DNA of 64,000 nt from Saprospiraceae bacterium (GTDB taxonomy: Bacteria; Bacteroidota; Bacteroidia; Chitinophagales; Saprospiraceae). Numbering within the stretch: the first letter of the stretch is position 1; each line of letters opens with the position of its first letter. The notes under the pieces are model-generated. The model was not told the DNA's origin. It searched no databases and saw only the letters and a program-made list of their open reading frames with translations. Below are positions 24,646 through 33,411 of the stretch, piece by piece. Location: positions 1 through 64,000 of the forward strand of contig JAIYCH010000147.1 of NCBI GenBank assembly GCA_027488135.1. Reading direction: 5' to 3'. Both the position numbers and the translations under genes were made by a program.

Positions 24646-25653
24646 TTATTCTTCCATTAAGTAATTTCTTTTGGTTTGGTACATCATTAAATAGCCTCTC
24701 TTATTCACATCAGTTAAGAATGAACGGCCAATGAGTAATTCCATGAATGGTTGCTTTTCCAGGTATGGAGCCATTAATTTTTCAATTCTATTTTCTGAAA
24801 CACCAATGCGTCTTCCAAATTTTTCAAAGTCATTTTTATTGGGATGATTACTTTTTTTGTATGGATCACTTTTATAATTATCCGCAAATAATCCTTTGTT
24901 TAATGCAAAATCTGAGTCATCAACATGCATTTTAGTATTCAATAAATCATACATAGGGCTTAGCAGATAATCCCCTTTGGATGATTCCAGCAACGAGAAA
25001 TTTTTCAAGTGCGCATCACCATTTGAAAACAGAAAATTAAATAGTACCAGGGAGAAATATTTTTCTATTTCTATGCGCCAGGCTGAAACATATTTTTGAA
25101 TCAACAAGCCAGCTTCCTCATAACTGAATGCGTATTTAAAATTTGGACCAGCATTGTCATTTGTTTTTCCTGCTAAAGTGGCAAAATCCTCTTTACCCCA
25201 TTTGGTGCCATCTTCTTTTATATCAAATCGTTTGGTGATGTATGCAGGAGAACCATTTTGGAAAAATATGATGGCGTTTTTTGCGGTGTTTAAGCCATAA
25301 ACCTGCTTAGCAATCTGCATGGTCAAATGTTCATTAGCAGGTACTTGATCTACTTTTTTTAAGTCCCTTGGTATAGGCTTTAGAATGTATGTTCCTTGCT
25401 CTCCTTCTTTGGTTAAACGCAATACATTTTTTTCAAGTATGAAACTTAACTTTTCTTGTACCCCCGAAATAGAGATTCGTTTTCGATTTTCTATAAAGAG
25501 TTCGGCGACTTCTTCATTCATTTGTGGCTGATCATACGATAAAATATGGTTGACCTTTTTACCGTTGAACATGTTACGAAGGCAGCCTGGACTATATGTT
25601 GAGAAACCTTCAGCCAATGTTCCAGGACAATATTTTAATTCTTTTAGGTTCAT
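24646..25653 (-). CDS. hipT: HipT-type Ser/Thr kinase toxin (HipA C-terminal module)
   Basis: 335 residues covering the HipA kinase core without the N-subdomain 1. The Gly-rich loop RISISGVQEKLSF contains the Ser-Ile-Ser (Ser61, Ser63) pattern that in E. coli HipT is autophosphorylated. The catalytic loop is NGDAHLKN (Asp213) and the metal-binding Asp is in SPMYDLLNT (Asp236). HipA/HipT kinases arrest translation by phosphorylating tRNA synthetases (HipA: GltX; HipT: TrpS). The start overlaps the hipS stop by 4 bp. With hipS and hipB it forms a three-gene HipBST module. The substrate in this organism is not shown. Confidence 0.88.
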   Translation of the reverse strand: MNLKELKYCPGTLAEGFSTYSPGCLRNMFNGKKVNHILSYDQPQMNEEVAELFIENRKRISISGVQEKLSFILEKNVLRLTKEGEQGTYILKPIPRDLKKVDQVPANEHLTMQIAKQVYGLNTAKNAIIFFQNGSPAYITKRFDIKEDGTKWGKEDFATLAGKTNDNAGPNFKYAFSYEEAGLLIQKYVSAWRIEIEKYFSLVLFNFLFSNGDAHLKNFSLLESSKGDYLLSPMYDLLNTKMHVDDSDFALNKGLFADNYKSDPYKKSNHPNKNDFEKFGRRIGVSENRIEKLMAPYLEKQPFMELLIGRSFLTDVNKRGYLMMYQTKRNYLMEE

Positions 25654-25979
25654 GTTGTCATGATTGGTTTCACGGTAATTGCCCCGATAGTATCACATTG
25701 TGCAGTGGCGGCCAGTAATCCAAAATCATCTTCCTCGTCAATTTTCAAATGTTTACTTTGTAATTTTCTATTTACCCCTTCACTCAACATATTGAAGAAA
25801 AGCGGAAATAAGCATTCACTATTATATTCAATTTGTATTTTTGGCAGGGTTAAGCTGATGGCTGGTTTGTTGTCATCTATAAAATACTTCTCATCGTATC
25901 TGAAAATATAATGATTACGATTTTCTTCGATGAGCAGTCCCGCAAAAATGCCATTTCGGTATATTTCTACTGTTCGCAT
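25650..25979 (-). CDS. hipS: HipS, HipA N-subdomain-1-like protein (antitoxin of HipT)
   Basis: 109 residues matching the couple_hipA domain: EIYRNGIFAGLLIEENRNHY, YFIDDNKPAISLTLPK, LFPLFFNMLSEGVNRKLQSK and the end LLAATAQCDTIGAITVKP. In one-piece HipA this domain forms the N-terminal part of the toxin; as a separate protein in HipBST from E. coli it neutralises HipT. Located between hipB (4-bp gap) and hipT (4-bp overlap), i.e. translationally coupled. Confidence 0.88.
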   Translation of the reverse strand: MRTVEIYRNGIFAGLLIEENRNHYIFRYDEKYFIDDNKPAISLTLPKIQIEYNSECLFPLFFNMLSEGVNRKLQSKHLKIDEEDDFGLLAATAQCDTIGAITVKPIMTT

Positions 25980-25983
25980 TAAT

Positions 25984-26193
25984 TTATGGTTTCTTTTTTA
26001 CTTGAATGACACATTCCATTCCCAGTACCTCTGCCAATTTATGAATCACTTCTAAAGAAGGATTACCTCTCCCTTTTTCCAATTTGTACAAGGTGTTAAT
26101 ACTGATTTGCGATAATTCAGCCAGGTGAGGTTGGGTTACATCTAACTCCTTGCGCCTGTTTTTTATTGCTTCTCCAAGATCCTTAACTAACAT
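25984..26193 (-). CDS. hipB: HipB-like XRE transcriptional repressor
   Basis: 69 residues, almost entirely an XRE/Cro helix-turn-helix (GEAIKNRRKELDVTQPHLAE, LSQISINTLYKLEKGRGNPS, LEVIHKLAEVLGMECVIQV). First gene of the hipBST operon. It probably represses the operon by binding the palindromes at 26190-26201 and 26248-26265; in E. coli HipBST HipB augments HipS but is not the main antitoxin. The first palindrome covers its own start codon. Confidence 0.9.
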   Translation of the reverse strand: MLVKDLGEAIKNRRKELDVTQPHLAELSQISINTLYKLEKGRGNPSLEVIHKLAEVLGMECVIQVKKKP

Positions 26194-26281
26194 TATAATG
26201 TGATTTATCCGTCAATAAAACAAATTCCAATAGAAATTAACAATAAAATCACATTATAATGTGATATTGTAAACAAAGATA
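26190..26281 (-). promoter_or_regulatory. hipBST promoter with two palindromic operators
   Basis: ATCACATTATAATGTGAT (26248-26265) is an 18-bp perfect palindrome; its 12-bp core ACATTATAATGT recurs at 26190-26201, overlapping the hipB ATG. TATCTTTG on the minus strand (26274-26281) is a TAnnTTTG -7 element, so transcription should start at about the edge of the upstream palindrome. No good -33 TTG was seen. Confidence 0.75.
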
Positions 26282-26438
26282 TACCCAAAAGGTTATAGAT
26301 AGAATGGATGTAAGAAATGTAATCACCATGGCTATTGCTGCTGGTTTTGCAGCCCACTAGCCAAGTTGATTCATTTCCATTTCAAAAAAGTCTTTGTTCA
26401 GATTTTCTATTATTAAGATTCGTAGTATCTGGCCTTAT

Positions 26439-28103
26439 TTATTCCAGCGAATCCAATATCTTTTGCAAGACAATTTTAGTACACAAATAAGTAGGTTTAA
26501 CTCCTTCCAGTCCTAAACTACCAGATGCCAAGGTACTACCTGTTTCCAAAGGATTGTCAGAAGCATAATAAACATATCGAATAGGAATATCCTTTGGTAT
26601 ATTATTTCTAATTTTCGAAGCAGACTGTATGGCCTTTTGATAATGAGCCCCTTCCATTTCCAAACCGATAGCATGCCAGGAGGAATACAGGAAATAGTTT
26701 AGAATATCCTTATTTTGCAAAGAAGTTCCAAGGACGGTAACCATGGGACCGTAATAAACGCCCAAATTATTCCCTTCAAAATCGGCGGGAGAAAGGTCAT
26801 TTTCCACTGGATAATTATCGGCAGTGCCTTCAAAAACATGCGCGGTAGGAATCATAATATCCCCTTTTTCCCCTTTCAAAATCCCTGCTTTTCCAATCAC
26901 TGAGACCGATGCAAATGATAAATTTCTGTGGGTAACATCTTCTCCCCAGGGCCTGAAAAGCTCGTCGAAAGTTTCATACGCCTGTTCCCCAAAAGCATAA
27001 TCCATAACCAGGAGGAGAGGTTTTTCCTTATCAATCAATGGATTGGATCTGATTTTTTGTAAATCTATCAACTGGACGGGAATATTTGTTCCCGAGATAT
27101 CTTCTATAGGATGCATTCCATTTTCTACGGCGTAATCATGGACAGCCCCTCTCAAATGACCATTTTCCTCCATACTTAATATTTTTGCCATTTCCTCCAT
27201 AGAGGTTTCTTCTGAAAAGGTCCCTGCGAGGGCCTTTTCGGCATAGAGGCTATTCATAACGCTATGCATATTGGCGCTAATCAGGTGAATAGGACGCTCG
27301 ATTAAATTATTTTTCTTCAAAAAGAGTTTAATATTTTGCGCCCAGGATTCCCCATGTAAATGATGACCCAAATGCTCTCTTAATGCTACTGAAAAACTAA
27401 TTTCTCTATCTTTATGGTTATTAAACTCATTCATTGACAGCGCCCCCATCCAATAAACAATGTCGAACAAGGAATTTAAATGCTGGTCAGACTGAAATTT
27501 ATGGCAAGCTAAGACCGTCTCCTGATAGGTTCTCCTAAGAATGGTACTGAGGTGAGTGTAAGCAACAGGGAGATCGGCATTATTCTCATCATTATTATCC
27601 AGCACCCATTTTTCTAAAAACAACCATTCCTTCGATTTCTCTCCTTTAAAATCTATACTATTTTTTCTAATTTTTTCCGATTCAATATAAAGAAAAGTTA
27701 GGTGCGTCATGATATCATAAATATCGCTTCGTCCCCTTGTCATTTCTATAAACATCTGCTCCTCATCAATTCTATATGCATTTCTTTTACGCTTTGGGGC
27801 AATAAGAGAGGGAAAACCTGCCTCAGAATACCCTTCACGACTTACCATACGAATCAAACGACAAGATTCAATTCCTTTGGGAAGCCGTTGAAAAACATAT
27901 AATAAACCATCTAACTCAATTCTTTCAGGGTGAAAAAGGGTGCCATAAATTTCAGGCCTTAGTACCATGAGCGCTTCAATCATAGCTTCGCCCGACATAC
28001 CTAAAGGTTTATAACTTCCTCTGATAAACAAGTGTCTCATGGCAATATAGAGCCGTTCCACTGCAGCGCGTGATTCCTGGGCTCTTTCTTTTGAATAATG
28101 CAT
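26439..28103 (-). CDS. Nucleosidase/phosphorylase-like protein (DUF6909/AMP-nucleosidase-like)
   Basis: About 554 residues if begun at ATG 28103, just past the feoB stop; a start at 28130 would overlap feoB by 26 bp. The first half (ERLYIAMRHLFIRGSYKPLG, LIRMVSREGYSEAGFPS, WMGALSMNEFNNHKDREISF) is a Bacteroidota-specific domain I associate with DUF6909. The C-terminal ~250 residues look like the phosphorylase/nucleosidase fold (LLLVMDYAFGEQAYETFDEL, SVSVIGKAGILKGEKGDIM, GTADNYPVEND, GLEMEGAHYQKAI with the typical MEG motif). AMP nucleosidase-like chemistry is inferred. It follows feoAB and may be co-transcribed. A decayed copy of its 3' end lies at 16457-16640. Confidence 0.7.
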   Translation of the reverse strand: MHYSKERAQESRAAVERLYIAMRHLFIRGSYKPLGMSGEAMIEALMVLRPEIYGTLFHPERIELDGLLYVFQRLPKGIESCRLIRMVSREGYSEAGFPSLIAPKRKRNAYRIDEEQMFIEMTRGRSDIYDIMTHLTFLYIESEKIRKNSIDFKGEKSKEWLFLEKWVLDNNDENNADLPVAYTHLSTILRRTYQETVLACHKFQSDQHLNSLFDIVYWMGALSMNEFNNHKDREISFSVALREHLGHHLHGESWAQNIKLFLKKNNLIERPIHLISANMHSVMNSLYAEKALAGTFSEETSMEEMAKILSMEENGHLRGAVHDYAVENGMHPIEDISGTNIPVQLIDLQKIRSNPLIDKEKPLLLVMDYAFGEQAYETFDELFRPWGEDVTHRNLSFASVSVIGKAGILKGEKGDIMIPTAHVFEGTADNYPVENDLSPADFEGNNLGVYYGPMVTVLGTSLQNKDILNYFLYSSWHAIGLEMEGAHYQKAIQSASKIRNNIPKDIPIRYVYYASDNPLETGSTLASGSLGLEGVKPTYLCTKIVLQKILDSLE

Positions 28104-28104
28104 A

Positions 28105-30237
28105 TCAGTGAAGGATTTGGTAGGCGACAAAGCTACTAATATAAGCGATGAAAGTCATAACAAAAAATTGTATCAATGGCCATTTCCACGATTTGGTTTC
28201 CCTTTTGACTACGGCTAAAGTGCTCATACATTGCATGGCAAAAACATAAAAGAGCAATAAAGAAATGCCCGTTGCCAAATCATATCTGGGTTTTCCTGTT
28301 TCCGGATTTTTTTCAACGGCCAGACGCTCTCTCAAGGTCAATTCATCATCACTTTGTCCTAGACTATAAATAGTTGCCATGGTACCTACAAAAACTTCCC
28401 TTGCAGCGAAGGAGGTAAGCAGTGCTATGCCTATTTTCCAATCAAAGCCCAGAGGACGAATAGCGGGTTCTATTGTTTTTCCCAATATTCCCGCATAGGA
28501 AGCTTCAAGTAAATAAGCCTTTGAAAGATTCTCTGCCTCAATGGGTGAGAGTTTCATTTCAGCAGCCTCTCTTTTAGCCTCCCTATTGGCAGCTTCAATA
28601 CCTGCCTTTGGCCCATTATTTGCTAAAAACCAAAGAATTATAGAAATGATTATTATGATTTTTCCTGCTTCCAGCGTAAAGGTTTTTACCTTTTCCCAAA
28701 CGGTCAGACCTACATTTCTCCAAACGGGCAGTTTATAATCTGGCAATTCTAATAAAAGAAAAGAAGGCTCGTCGCTTTTAATCCACCATTTTAACATCAA
28801 ACTTGACAGTAGCGCTGCAAAAATCCCTAATAAATATAGTCCCAGGAAGGCTAATCCTTGCAAATTAAAAATGTAACCCACTGTTTTAGAAGGTATTACT
28901 AATCCAATAAGCACGGTATAAACGGGAATTCGCGCAGAACAGCTAATAAAAGGAGTCACCAGAATGGTAATCAATCTTTCTTTCCAGGACGAGATGGTTC
29001 TTGTACTCATGATGGCAGGAATTGCGCAGGCACCCCCCGAAATAAGGGCGACCATACTCCGTCCGTTCATACCGAATAACTGCATTATTCTATCAAAAAG
29101 AAAAGCAGCACGGGACATATAACCAATCTCTTCCAATATAGAAATCAGAAAAAATAATAGCGCAATCTGAGGTATAAAAACAAGTACTCCACCTAATCCG
29201 GCGAGTAATCCTTCCGTCAAAAACTGAGTAAACCAACCGGCAGGTAAATGGGTGGACAGGTAAACGCCTAAGGTGGAAAATCCCTCTTCTATCAGAGTCA
29301 TTGGCCATTCGGCCCATATATAAAGCGATTGAAAAAGAAAAGTTAAAACACCGAGAAACACAAATAATCCGAAAATTCTATTGGTTAATAACCCATCCAG
29401 CTTTTCCGAAAAAGTAAATCCGTCGCTTTCCCCTTTCTTTAACACGGAGGATAACAGTGGCGTAAAAAAGTTATAACGTTGAGTCACCTCCCGCACTTGA
29501 AAAGGCAAACTTTTAAACGTATTTTCCCCAAGAATACTCAGCAAATGAATTCTTTCACTGGCTGAAATAAAAGGAAGCCATTGAGCATGATGGGCAATTA
29601 ATAAACGCTTGTAAGGTGAATATGCAGGAAAAACAGCGTTCAGCTGTTGTGTCATGTTTTCCTCTGTTTCTGAAAACTTATACGCTGATTTCTTTGAGCT
29701 ATTCCTGACATTTTTTAATTCAATGAGTTCCTTAACCCTATTCAGGAGGTCAGAAATACCCTCTCCACTTCTGCCACTGACAGAAACCACCGGAACATCC
29801 AGTTTTTCAGAAAGGCGGTTAACATCAATATCCACCTTTTCCTTTTGGGCTAAATCAATCATATTCAGCACCAAAATCAATGGAACCCCCATATCTCTTA
29901 ACTGGTCTAAGAGCAGTAAATGCTTATCCAGTTTTGTAATATCCGCCACATAACAAATTACATCGGGGTGATAAACATCTTTTGTATCCAAAAGACTTTG
30001 AACCACCAGTTTTTCATCTCTCGAGGTGGGGTATAAATTGTAAAGACCCGGAAAATCAACCCAGGAAACACGTGTTCCGTCTGATAATTTAGTATCCGCA
30101 GATTTTATATCAACCGTGACGCCTGGAAAATTTCCTACCTTTTGTTGTAATCCTGTAATAAAATTAAATAGCGATGATTTTCCACAATTAGGATTACCTA
30201 TAAGGGCAACACGCGTTGGCTTCCGTTCTGATTCCAC
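28105..30237 (-). CDS. feoB: Ferrous iron transporter FeoB
   Basis: 710 residues. The cytosolic GTPase part has G1 GNPNCGKSS, G3 DFPGLY and G4 NMIDL; the membrane part holds the Gate domains and conserved SGGACAIPAIMSTRTI and FISCSARIPVY stretches, in about eight to ten helices (FVFLGVLTFLF, LGGVLVFIPQIALLFFL, and so on). It imports Fe2+ across the inner membrane. The start is GTG at 30237: the upstream in-frame codons are a stop (TAG) and then ATC ATT ATC. FeoA lies 19 bp upstream on the same strand. Confidence 0.96.
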   Translation of the reverse strand: MESERKPTRVALIGNPNCGKSSLFNFITGLQQKVGNFPGVTVDIKSADTKLSDGTRVSWVDFPGLYNLYPTSRDEKLVVQSLLDTKDVYHPDVICYVADITKLDKHLLLLDQLRDMGVPLILVLNMIDLAQKEKVDIDVNRLSEKLDVPVVSVSGRSGEGISDLLNRVKELIELKNVRNSSKKSAYKFSETEENMTQQLNAVFPAYSPYKRLLIAHHAQWLPFISASERIHLLSILGENTFKSLPFQVREVTQRYNFFTPLLSSVLKKGESDGFTFSEKLDGLLTNRIFGLFVFLGVLTFLFQSLYIWAEWPMTLIEEGFSTLGVYLSTHLPAGWFTQFLTEGLLAGLGGVLVFIPQIALLFFLISILEEIGYMSRAAFLFDRIMQLFGMNGRSMVALISGGACAIPAIMSTRTISSWKERLITILVTPFISCSARIPVYTVLIGLVIPSKTVGYIFNLQGLAFLGLYLLGIFAALLSSLMLKWWIKSDEPSFLLLELPDYKLPVWRNVGLTVWEKVKTFTLEAGKIIIIISIILWFLANNGPKAGIEAANREAKREAAEMKLSPIEAENLSKAYLLEASYAGILGKTIEPAIRPLGFDWKIGIALLTSFAAREVFVGTMATIYSLGQSDDELTLRERLAVEKNPETGKPRYDLATGISLLLFYVFAMQCMSTLAVVKRETKSWKWPLIQFFVMTFIAYISSFVAYQILH

Positions 30238-30256
30238 GATAATGATCTAATAAATT

Positions 30257-30496
30257 TTACATCAACACAATACAACAAGCCTCCTCACTTCGCATGGCAA
30301 TGTGCAATCCATCAGATTTCACATACCAACCGCCACCAAATGGCGCCTTTCGTAATATTTCAATGGTGCAACCAGGTACCAATCCCATCGATATTAATCG
30401 ACAAGCTACCTGTTCATCTTTGAAATGTGAAACTACTCCTTTGACGCCAACGCGCGCACAGGAAAGGATTTTCTCACTTGTATGAAGCTTTACCAC
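30257..30496 (-). CDS. feoA: FeoA protein (ferrous iron transport)
   Basis: 79 residues, an SH3-like FeoA domain: ARVGVKGVVSHFKDEQVACR, LISMGLVPGCTIEILRKAPF, GGGWYVKSDGLHIAMRSEEA, CCIVLM. FeoA assists FeoB in the cytoplasm. First gene of feoAB(-nucleosidase) on the minus strand, with regulation probably in 30497-30695. Confidence 0.93.
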   Translation of the reverse strand: MVKLHTSEKILSCARVGVKGVVSHFKDEQVACRLISMGLVPGCTIEILRKAPFGGGWYVKSDGLHIAMRSEEACCIVLM

Positions 30497-30596
30497 TTGA
30501 ATGCTTATTTTGATTTAATCTAATTAACACAAATCTAAACCAAAAATAAATGCAATGTTAAAAAAATAAGATGTCAAAAGTCATCTCTTGAAAAAA

Positions 30597-30612
30597 TACC
30601 TAATATTAGGTA
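30597..30612. promoter_or_regulatory. Perfect palindrome between feoAB and the secreted oxidoreductase
   Basis: TACCTAATATTAGGTA is a 16-bp perfect palindrome ~100 bp before feoA and ~84 bp before the divergent gene at 30696; a further TAGGT follows at once. The TTAGG/CCTAA arms resemble DtxR/MntR-type sites, which would fit iron control of feoAB. This is an inference from sequence only. Confidence 0.45.
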
Positions 30613-30695
30613 TAGGTAAAAAATTATCACCTTTGGAAATCTTTATAAAATTAAATATTTATCTTTAGCTAAAACACTTAAAATAATTGTTAAAA

Positions 30696-31817
30696 ATGCA
30701 AAATCGCCGCCATTTCCTTCAAATTATTCCTTTATCTCTGGGTATGATGAGCCTTTGGCCCAAATGGATTGAAAATAATGAGTTAAACACGCCTCGTTCT
30801 GTTCCAGATGGTCCACCCCTGCGAGTGGCTTTTCTCGGACTGGGAAGTTATGCCAACAGAGTGGCAGAAGCCATCAAAGACAGTGAAAGAGTCAAAATAA
30901 CAGGGTTAATAAGTGGAACTCCCACCAAATTGGAAACCTGGAAAAATAAATATCAAGTGCCCGACAGTAGCTGTTATCATTACGGAAATTTTGATGATAT
31001 AAAAAATAATCCCAATATAGATGCAGTCTATATCTGCACCCCAAATGCACTGCATAAAGATCAAACCCTTCGACTGGCCGCAGCAGGTAAACACGTTATT
31101 TGCGAAAAACCTATGGCCATAAACGTTAAAGAAGCTAAAGAAATGATCAGCGCCTGCGAAAAAGCGGGTGTGAAGCTTTTGGTTGGTTACCGTATGCATT
31201 TCGAAGCTAAAACACAGGAAATTGTAAAAATGAGAATGGCAGGGGATTTCGGTAAACTCGTATTTTTTCAAGGCCTTTGTGGATTTAAAATAGGTGATCC
31301 AAATCAATGGCGTCTAAATAAAGATCTGGCAGGCGGAGGTGCTATGATGGATATTGGTATTTATGCCATCAATGGTGCACGTTACATGATTGGTGAAGAT
31401 CCAGTCTGGATCACTGCTCAGGAAACTAAAACTGATCCCGTGAAATTTAAGGAGGGCGTCGATGAAACCATCCAATTTCAAATGGGCTTTCACAATGGCG
31501 CCGTAGCATCTTGCTTGTCAACCTATAATACCAGCTTTCTAGACCGATTTTTACTCACCGGACATAATGGTTTTGCTGAACTTCAACCCGCAACAGGTTA
31601 TGGTCCAATAAAAGGTAAAACAAACAAAGGGGAACTCACTCAACCTCATGTTACCCACCAATTGATGCAAATGGAGGAGATGGCGGAAATTATATTGCGA
31701 AATAAAACCCCCTTCTTACCTGTAGATGGAAAAGAGGGCCTTAAGGATATGATTATCATAGAAGCCATTTTTAAGGCCGTCCAAACGGGAAATAAAATAA
31801 AATTGACATGGGATTAG
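30696..31817 (+). CDS. Gfo/Idh/MocA-family oxidoreductase, exported
   Basis: 373 residues from ATG 30696 (a TTG three codons up is less likely). A Tat-like leader (NRRHFLQIIPLSLGMMSLW) precedes a Rossmann domain (VAFLGLGSYANRVAEAI, YICTPNALHKDQTL, GKHVICEKPMAINV with the EKP motif) and the C-terminal alpha/beta fold (GGGAMMDIGIYAINGARYMI with the GIY motif). Such enzymes use NAD(P) to oxidise or reduce sugars or glycosides; exported members with bound cofactor occur in Bacteroidota. It precedes an M20 peptidase and a ceramidase-like gene on the same strand. Substrate unknown. Confidence 0.9.
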   Translation: MQNRRHFLQIIPLSLGMMSLWPKWIENNELNTPRSVPDGPPLRVAFLGLGSYANRVAEAIKDSERVKITGLISGTPTKLETWKNKYQVPDSSCYHYGNFDDIKNNPNIDAVYICTPNALHKDQTLRLAAAGKHVICEKPMAINVKEAKEMISACEKAGVKLLVGYRMHFEAKTQEIVKMRMAGDFGKLVFFQGLCGFKIGDPNQWRLNKDLAGGGAMMDIGIYAINGARYMIGEDPVWITAQETKTDPVKFKEGVDETIQFQMGFHNGAVASCLSTYNTSFLDRFLLTGHNGFAELQPATGYGPIKGKTNKGELTQPHVTHQLMQMEEMAEIILRNKTPFLPVDGKEGLKDMIIIEAIFKAVQTGNKIKLTWD

Positions 31818-31846
31818 ATGTATCTAAATTTTATAGCTTTACTTTT

Positions 31847-33382
31847 ATGTGTTTATGTCACACTAAATGTTTTTTAATTTCTTTACTTATCTGTCTGCCT
31901 ATGATCGTTGACGCTCAAAATAATATACCTGATGCCATGACTAAAAGTCATTCCGATGCTTATGTATTAGGTATTAAAACCTTGAGGGAATTTCTTACTA
32001 TACCCAATTTAGGTTCTAATAAAGAACATATAAAAGAAAATTTAGCCTGGTGCCAAAAAGTATTTACCGAACTTGATTTCAAGACTGAGGTATTGACAAC
32101 CAAAGAGGTACCTGTATTATTAGCTGAAAAAAAATCGCGCGATAAAGAAGCAAAAACGATTCTTTTCTATTTGCAAATTGATGGCCAACCTTTTGATCCT
32201 TCTGAATGGAACCAGGAAAATCCATTTGTTCCCGTGCTGAAAATACCCAATGGGGACCAATGGAAGACTATCTCTTGGGATAATTTTGTTCCACCTTATC
32301 CACCAGAGGTTAGAATTTTTGGTCGTTCTACCTCCGATTCCAAAGGTAACGTTGTAGCATTTATCACCGCCCTTAGAATGATGAAAGCGGCAGGAAAAAC
32401 GAGCCAATATAACCTCAAAGTCATCATGGATTTTCAGGAAGAGCTAGGTTCCCCTACGCTTCCCCAGGCAGTTACTGAAAATAAGGAAGCGTTTGCCGCC
32501 GATGGAATGATTATTTTAGATGGAACCAGACATGTTTCCAATCTGCCTACCTTAACTTATGGTGCAAGGGGTATTTTATCGGTTACGCTAAGGGTGTTCG
32601 GCCCAACAAATCCAATGCATAGTGGTCAATATGGAAACTTTGTGCCCAATCCGGTTTTTGCCCTCTCAAGACTTATTGGGGGGATGAAAGATGAGGACGG
32701 ACGCGTTTTGATACCAGGTTTTTATGATGCCGTTCTGCTCGATAGTCAAACAAAAGCTATTCTTTCCTCCGTACCTGATAACACTGAGGAACTTATTTCT
32801 CGTATTGGCATTGCAAAACCTGAAAAAATAGGCGAATCTTTTCAAGAATCTTTGCAATATCCTTCCCTAAACGTGAAAGGTATTTCCGCAGCAAAAATTG
32901 GTCGCTTGTCCACAACGATTATTCCTGAAGATGCCATCGCTGAATTTGATATTCGCTTAGTGCCTGAAACGCCCGCTGAAAAAATGATTGACCTATTCAA
33001 AAACTATGTTTTACAAGCTGGTTTTCATTTGGTGAAAGAAGAGCCAAGTGCGGAAGAAAGAAAAAACTACACTAAACTGGCCTTCTTGTCTTTCCGCATT
33101 GGTTCGAAAGCTTATAGGACAGACATGAATTCCTTTTTAGGAAAATGGGTAGAACAGTCTATGCAAAAAACATTCGGAAATCAATATGTTAAGGTTAGAT
33201 CTACGGGAGGTTCTCAACCCATTTCCCCCTTTATAACTACCTTAAATATTCCAGCCCTCGCGGTTAATATCCCTAATCCGGATAATAACATTCATGCAGC
33301 TGACGAAAATCTTAAAATAAGTAATTTCCTCGAAGGCATAAATATTTGTTTTGCCCTCCTTAATGAAGAAATTAAAAACTAA
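31847..33382 (+). CDS. M20-family metallopeptidase, exported
   Basis: 512 residues if begun at ATG 31847, which gives a signal peptide (CHTKCFLISLLICLPMIVDA, then Q); an in-frame ATG at 31808 overlaps the previous gene by 10 bp and would extend the leader by 13 residues. Zinc-ligand regions of M20/M28-like carboxypeptidases are seen: ILFYLQIDGQPFD (HxD altered to Q-I-D), VRIFGRSTSDSKGNVVAFIT, MDFQEELGSPTL (EE), ILDGTR, and NIHAADENL near the end with the last His. The usual first His-x-Asp reads LQID, so one ligand may be replaced. Acts on peptides or amido compounds in the periplasm, inferred. Confidence 0.85.
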   Translation: MCLCHTKCFLISLLICLPMIVDAQNNIPDAMTKSHSDAYVLGIKTLREFLTIPNLGSNKEHIKENLAWCQKVFTELDFKTEVLTTKEVPVLLAEKKSRDKEAKTILFYLQIDGQPFDPSEWNQENPFVPVLKIPNGDQWKTISWDNFVPPYPPEVRIFGRSTSDSKGNVVAFITALRMMKAAGKTSQYNLKVIMDFQEELGSPTLPQAVTENKEAFAADGMIILDGTRHVSNLPTLTYGARGILSVTLRVFGPTNPMHSGQYGNFVPNPVFALSRLIGGMKDEDGRVLIPGFYDAVLLDSQTKAILSSVPDNTEELISRIGIAKPEKIGESFQESLQYPSLNVKGISAAKIGRLSTTIIPEDAIAEFDIRLVPETPAEKMIDLFKNYVLQAGFHLVKEEPSAEERKNYTKLAFLSFRIGSKAYRTDMNSFLGKWVEQSMQKTFGNQYVKVRSTGGSQPISPFITTLNIPALAVNIPNPDNNIHAADENLKISNFLEGINICFALLNEEIKN

Positions 33383-33411
33383 TTTTTATTTACTCTCTAA
33401 CCTATATCCTC

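Noticed and set aside
26282-26438. Short phrase NVITMAIAAGFAAH between hipB promoter and the nucleosidase gene
   Set aside because: Eighteen codons only; cannot be assigned and may be chance.
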